From the NCBI GenBank assembly GCA_947623455.1, contig OX392542.1, positions 16,685,625 to 16,749,624 on the forward strand: 64,000 bases of DNA, in the 5' to 3' direction. A program made the translations under genes and the position numbers. Every line of letters begins with the position of its first letter. Positions within the stretch are counted from its first letter, which is position 1. The notes beneath the pieces are model-generated. The model was not told the origin of the DNA, did no database searches, and saw only the letters and a list, made by a program, of their open reading frames with translations. Positions 59,801-64,000 of the stretch are shown piece after piece. Source of the stretch: Mimachlamys varia. Its lineage: Eukaryota > Mollusca > Bivalvia > Pectinida > Pectinidae.

Positions 59801-62800
59801 ATGAAAGTTTGTAACATCTAGTCAGTTATCATTCGAGGGTGAGTGTAAGGATGTGTGGGATGAAAGTTTGTAACATCTAGTCAGTTATCATTCGAGGGTG
59901 AGTGTAAGGATGTGTGGGATGAAAGTTTGTAACAACTAGTCAGATATCATTCGAGGGTGAGTGTAAGGATGTGTGGGATGAAAGTTTGTAACAACTAGTC
60001 AGATATCATTCGAGGGTGAGTGTAAGGATGTGCGGGATGAAAGTTTGTAACATCTAGTCAGATATCTTTCGAGGGTGAGTGTAAGGATGTGCGGGATGAA
60101 AGTTTGTAACAACTAGTCAGATATCTTTCGAGGGTGAGTGTAAGGATGTGCGGGATGAAAGTTTGTAACATCTAGTCAGATATCTTTCGAGGGTGAGTGT
60201 AAGGATGTGTGGGATGAAAGCTTGCAACATCTAGTCAGTTATCATTCGAGGGTGAGTGTAAGGATGTGTGGGATGAAAGTTTGTAACAACTAGTCAGATA
60301 TCATTCGAGGGTGAGTGTAAGGATGTGTGGGATGAAAGTTTGTAACAACTAGTCAGATATAATTCGAGGGTGAGTGTAAGGATGTGCGGGATGAAAGTTT
60401 GTAACATCTAGTCAGATATCTTTCGAGGGTGAGTGTAAGGATGTGCGGGATGAAAGTTTGTAACCTCTAGTCAGATATCTTTCGAGGGTGAGTGTAAGGA
60501 TGTGCGGGATGAAAGTTTGTAACAACTAGTCAGATATCATTCGAGGGTGAGTGTAAGGATGTGCGGGATGAAAGTTTGTAACCTCTAGTCAGATATCATT
60601 CGAGGGTGAATGTAAGGATGTTTGTAACATCTAGTCAGATATGATTCATTTTGTTTGTTTTCCAGACGACCGCACAACAACATCATCACCACGAACATGC
60701 AACCCATCCCCCGATGGAACACCCGGAAAAGGGCGTCATTTCCTTTTACTATGATACCCACACGGTAAATACGTTATATTAACAATCAACAACAACGAAA
60801 AAATATCAATTAAGTCTATCATATAGGTTTAAGTTTTAAGTTGTATCTGCATATCATGTTAGCTATTGTCAATATATTATCGTTGTTTCATTGAATCAAA
60901 AAAGTGACCTGTGTACCATATTAATGTTGATTTGGTTAAGAGTAAGATTATCAGTTTCTTATTTAAAAGCAATTTAAAGAATACCTTAACTACCTACATT
61001 ATAGGAAGCCGCGCTGGCCCAGTTGCTACCACTAGCCCTCCATCTTTTGGCTGTGTTTGCCAAGTGGTTAAGGTGTCTGATATTCTACTACCACTAGCCC
61101 TCCATCTTTTGGCTGTGTTTGCCGAGTGGTTAAGGTGTCTGATATTCTACTACCACTAGCCCTCCATCTTTTGGCTGTGTTTGCCGAGTGGTTAAGGTGT
61201 CTGATATTAAACTACCACTAACCCTCCATCTTTTAGCTGTGTTTGCCGAGTGGTTAAGGTGTCTGATATTCTACTACCACTAGCCCTCGATCTTTTGGCC
61301 GTGTTTGCCAAGTGGTTAAGGTGTCTGACATTCTACTACCATTAGCATTCCATCTTTTGGCCTTATTTGCCAAGTGGTTAAGGTGTCTGATATTCTACTA
61401 CCACTAGCCCTCAATCTTTTGGCTGTGTTTGCCAAGAGGTTAAGGTGTCTGATTTTCTGTTACTACTAGCCCTCCATCTTTTGGTTGTTGCCAAGTGGTT
61501 CAGGTGTCTGATATTCTACTACCACTAGCCCTCCATCTTTTGGTCGCGTTGGCCAAGTGGTTCAGGTGTCTGATATTCTACTACCACTAGCCCTCTACCT
61601 TTTGGCTGTTGCTAAGTGGTTAAGGTGTCTGATATTCTACTACCACTAGCCCTCCATCGTTTTGCTGTGTTTGCCAAGTGGTAAAGGTGTCTGATATTCT
61701 ACTACCACTAGCCCTCCATCTTTTGGCTGTGTTGGCCAAGTGGTTAAGGTGTCTGATATTCTACCACCACTAGCCCTCCATCTTTTGACTGTGTTTGCCA
61801 AGTGGTTAAGGTGTCTGATATTCTACTACCACAAGCCCTCCATCTTTTGGCCGTGTTTGCCAAGTGGTTAAGGTGTCTGATATTCTACTACCATTAACTT
61901 TCCATCTTTTGGCCTTATTTGCCAAGTGGTTAAGGTGTCTGATATTCTACTACCACTAGCCCTCCATCGTTTGGCTGTTTTTGCCAAGTGATTAAGGTGT
62001 CTGATATTCTACTACCACTAGCCCTCCATCTTTTGGCTGTTGCCAAGTGGTTCAGGTGTCTGATATTCTACTACCACTAGCCCTCCATCTTTTGGCCGCA
62101 TTTGTCAAGTGGTTAAGGTGTCTGATATTCTACTACCACTAGCCTCCATCTTTTGGCTGTGTTTGCCAAGTGGCTAAGGTGTCTGATATTCTACTACCAC
62201 TAGCCCTCCATCATTTGGCTGTGTTGGCCAAGTGGTTAAGGTGTCTGATATTAAACTACCACTAACCCTCCATCTGTTTGCTGTGATGGACAAGTGGTTA
62301 ATTCGCCCTCTTCTAGCCCTCAATCTCTATGTCACGGTGACCAAGTGGCTAAGGTGTCTGACATTCTGTTACCACTAGCACTCAACCTCAGAGCCGTAGT
62401 GGCTAAGTGGTTAAGATGTCTGACATTCTGCTACAACTAGCCCTCCACCTCTTGGTTGTGGTGGCTAAGTGGTTAAGATGTCTGACATTCTGCTACCACT
62501 AGCACTCGACCACTGAGTCGTGGTGGCTAAGTGGTTAAGGTGTCTGACATTCTATTACCACTAGCACTCGACCACTGAGCCGTGCTGGCTAAGTGGTTAA
62601 GATGTCTGACATTCTGCTACCACTAGCACTCCATCCCTTGGCCGCGGTGCCTAAATGTTTAAGGTGTATGGAATTCTGCTAAGACTAGGCCTCCATCCCT
62701 TGGCCGCGGGATCGGAGCTAGCGTGGGACAATAAAATATATCAATTGACTGGATACCCTGTTGTTGTTAACGTGATGTATTGATTACAGCACTACTTTGT

Positions 62801-64000
62801 GGGAAGGACAGACCTCAGTTGTTATATCATGCTCCTGTCGCCCGACCAACAGATCAGCGTACACACTAACGTTGGCTTGGACACACTAGAGGTAAAACTA
62901 CTACTACTATATGTCTCACTGCTGAGCGGTTAGTTGTACTGGATACATCTTGGTACTGGTTTGCATCCATAACTGTTGAAGAAACAAACAAATATTGAAT
63001 TATGAATTAATCCTGGAATAATAATTGATGTTACGTGTACACATGAGAAAATCAAATTTCATGAATTTTTGTCGGATAGTCTATCGACCATTCTTGTTTG
63101 TCAAATTTTGTGACTGCAGCTCACAAACTGAGCACAAGAAAATGCTGTCAGAAATGTTAGAACCGCCTTCAGATTGTTCAAGGCAGGGGAAAATCTAACG
63201 AAATATATATCAATTATACCTCAACAAAAAACTATTTTCAGATAGTGCGGCAAAATTAGCTTCGACCATTCTCAGACAATGCTACAAAATCAGCTTCGAT
63301 CCATGATCAGATATTGTCATTACATACATGTATCAGCTATCATCTGTCGAAGTTTTCCTTTACAGTTAAGTAAGTAATCACCAAACCCTCGCTGTCTTCA
63401 TTCATTGATTTTGCAGCAGATATATTGTACATGTATAAGTTTATAATTGTATCAAAAAAATATTGATATATTAAACACGCCGGGTTTAAGTAAGATATTA
63501 AGGCCCAATATACGTTACTTCAGGGAAATTTTCGTAATTCAGAAAAATTATGAAAAAAAAGTTGATAACCATTCAAAAATAAGCCTAAAACGAAGTGAAC
63601 CTTAGCGGTAACTAACAAGAAACTCTTGACAAAAAAAAAAACAAAAAACTTAAAATAATTCAGGTTGAGCTCACTTCAACAACAAACTGAAGATAGAAGA
63701 CGGTTCGATATGGACGCGTGTTTACAAATACAGTGTTTCAACCGCTGCTGTACCGGTAACCGCGAAAGAACCCATCTTGAATAAATCTATAAATATAATA
63801 AGTTATTAGTCTTGATTTTCGCTTCAAGTTTTGCCGAAAGTTACGTATATTGGGCCTTTAATGGACTACTTTGACGTCACCAATTACGGTTTTCATTTCC
63901 TGCATGTTAAAACCTTAGTTTCGCACTATTTTGTTCTTCATACATGTATGAATTTTTGTTTTTTTTAAGTCAGAATGTAAAACGCCATTTCCATATATAA

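Overview
The window is AT-rich eukaryotic DNA with spliced genes, long introns, many minisatellites and several transposon families. The protein families (SRCR, Shaw-like Kv channel, an expanded type of phytanoyl-CoA dioxygenase) and the tRNA-derived SINEs point to a lophotrochozoan, most likely a bivalve mollusc. That is inference from family content; no species marker is visible.

Four spliced genes can be read from ORFs plus phase-compatible splice sites. (1) 0.18-1.81 kb, minus: an SRCR-domain gene running off the left edge. Its possible 5' exons lie at 7.4-7.6 kb and 8.96-9.27 kb (signal peptide). (2) 17.2-27.6 kb, plus: a voltage-gated K+ channel of Shaw/Kv3 type. It has a TATA box, a 10-nt first coding exon, a T1-domain exon and a single exon for S1-S6. 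The S1-S2 extracellular loop is about 470 residues instead of a few dozen, carries about 20 N-glycosylation sequons and has a furin-type site. (3) 39.2-51.3 kb, minus: a complete nine-exon gene for a 358-residue phytanoyl-CoA dioxygenase (PhyH)-like enzyme with all Fe/2-oxoglutarate ligands. (4) 57.5-62.9 kb and beyond, plus: the 5' part of a small secreted His-rich, possibly BRICHOS-type protein.

The rest is mostly mobile and repetitive DNA. A Penelope-like reverse transcriptase lies at 10.0-11.4 kb, and its 3' tail recurs about 15 times in both orientations. Other elements are a LINE remnant (20-21 kb), a DD41D mariner (30.1-31.6 kb) with one nonsense codon and one frameshift, an intact DD34E Tc1-like element (52.2-53.7 kb) nested in a foldback element, several palindromic MITE-like families and four tRNA-derived SINE copies. 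Minisatellites are numerous (unit sizes 24, 36/37, 38, 40, 43, 59, 60, 62, 88 and about 116 bp). Several arose from elements next to them: the 36-bp array from the retroelement tail and the 62-bp array from a SINE head. Many long ORFs in the window are artefacts of repeats whose unit is a multiple of three.

The best candidate for something undescribed is the Kv channel. It combines an intact selectivity filter and charge-transfer centre with a giant glycosylated loop, an S4 reduced to three arginines followed by Glu, and Ile-Ile-Pro in place of the S6 Pro-X-Pro gate.
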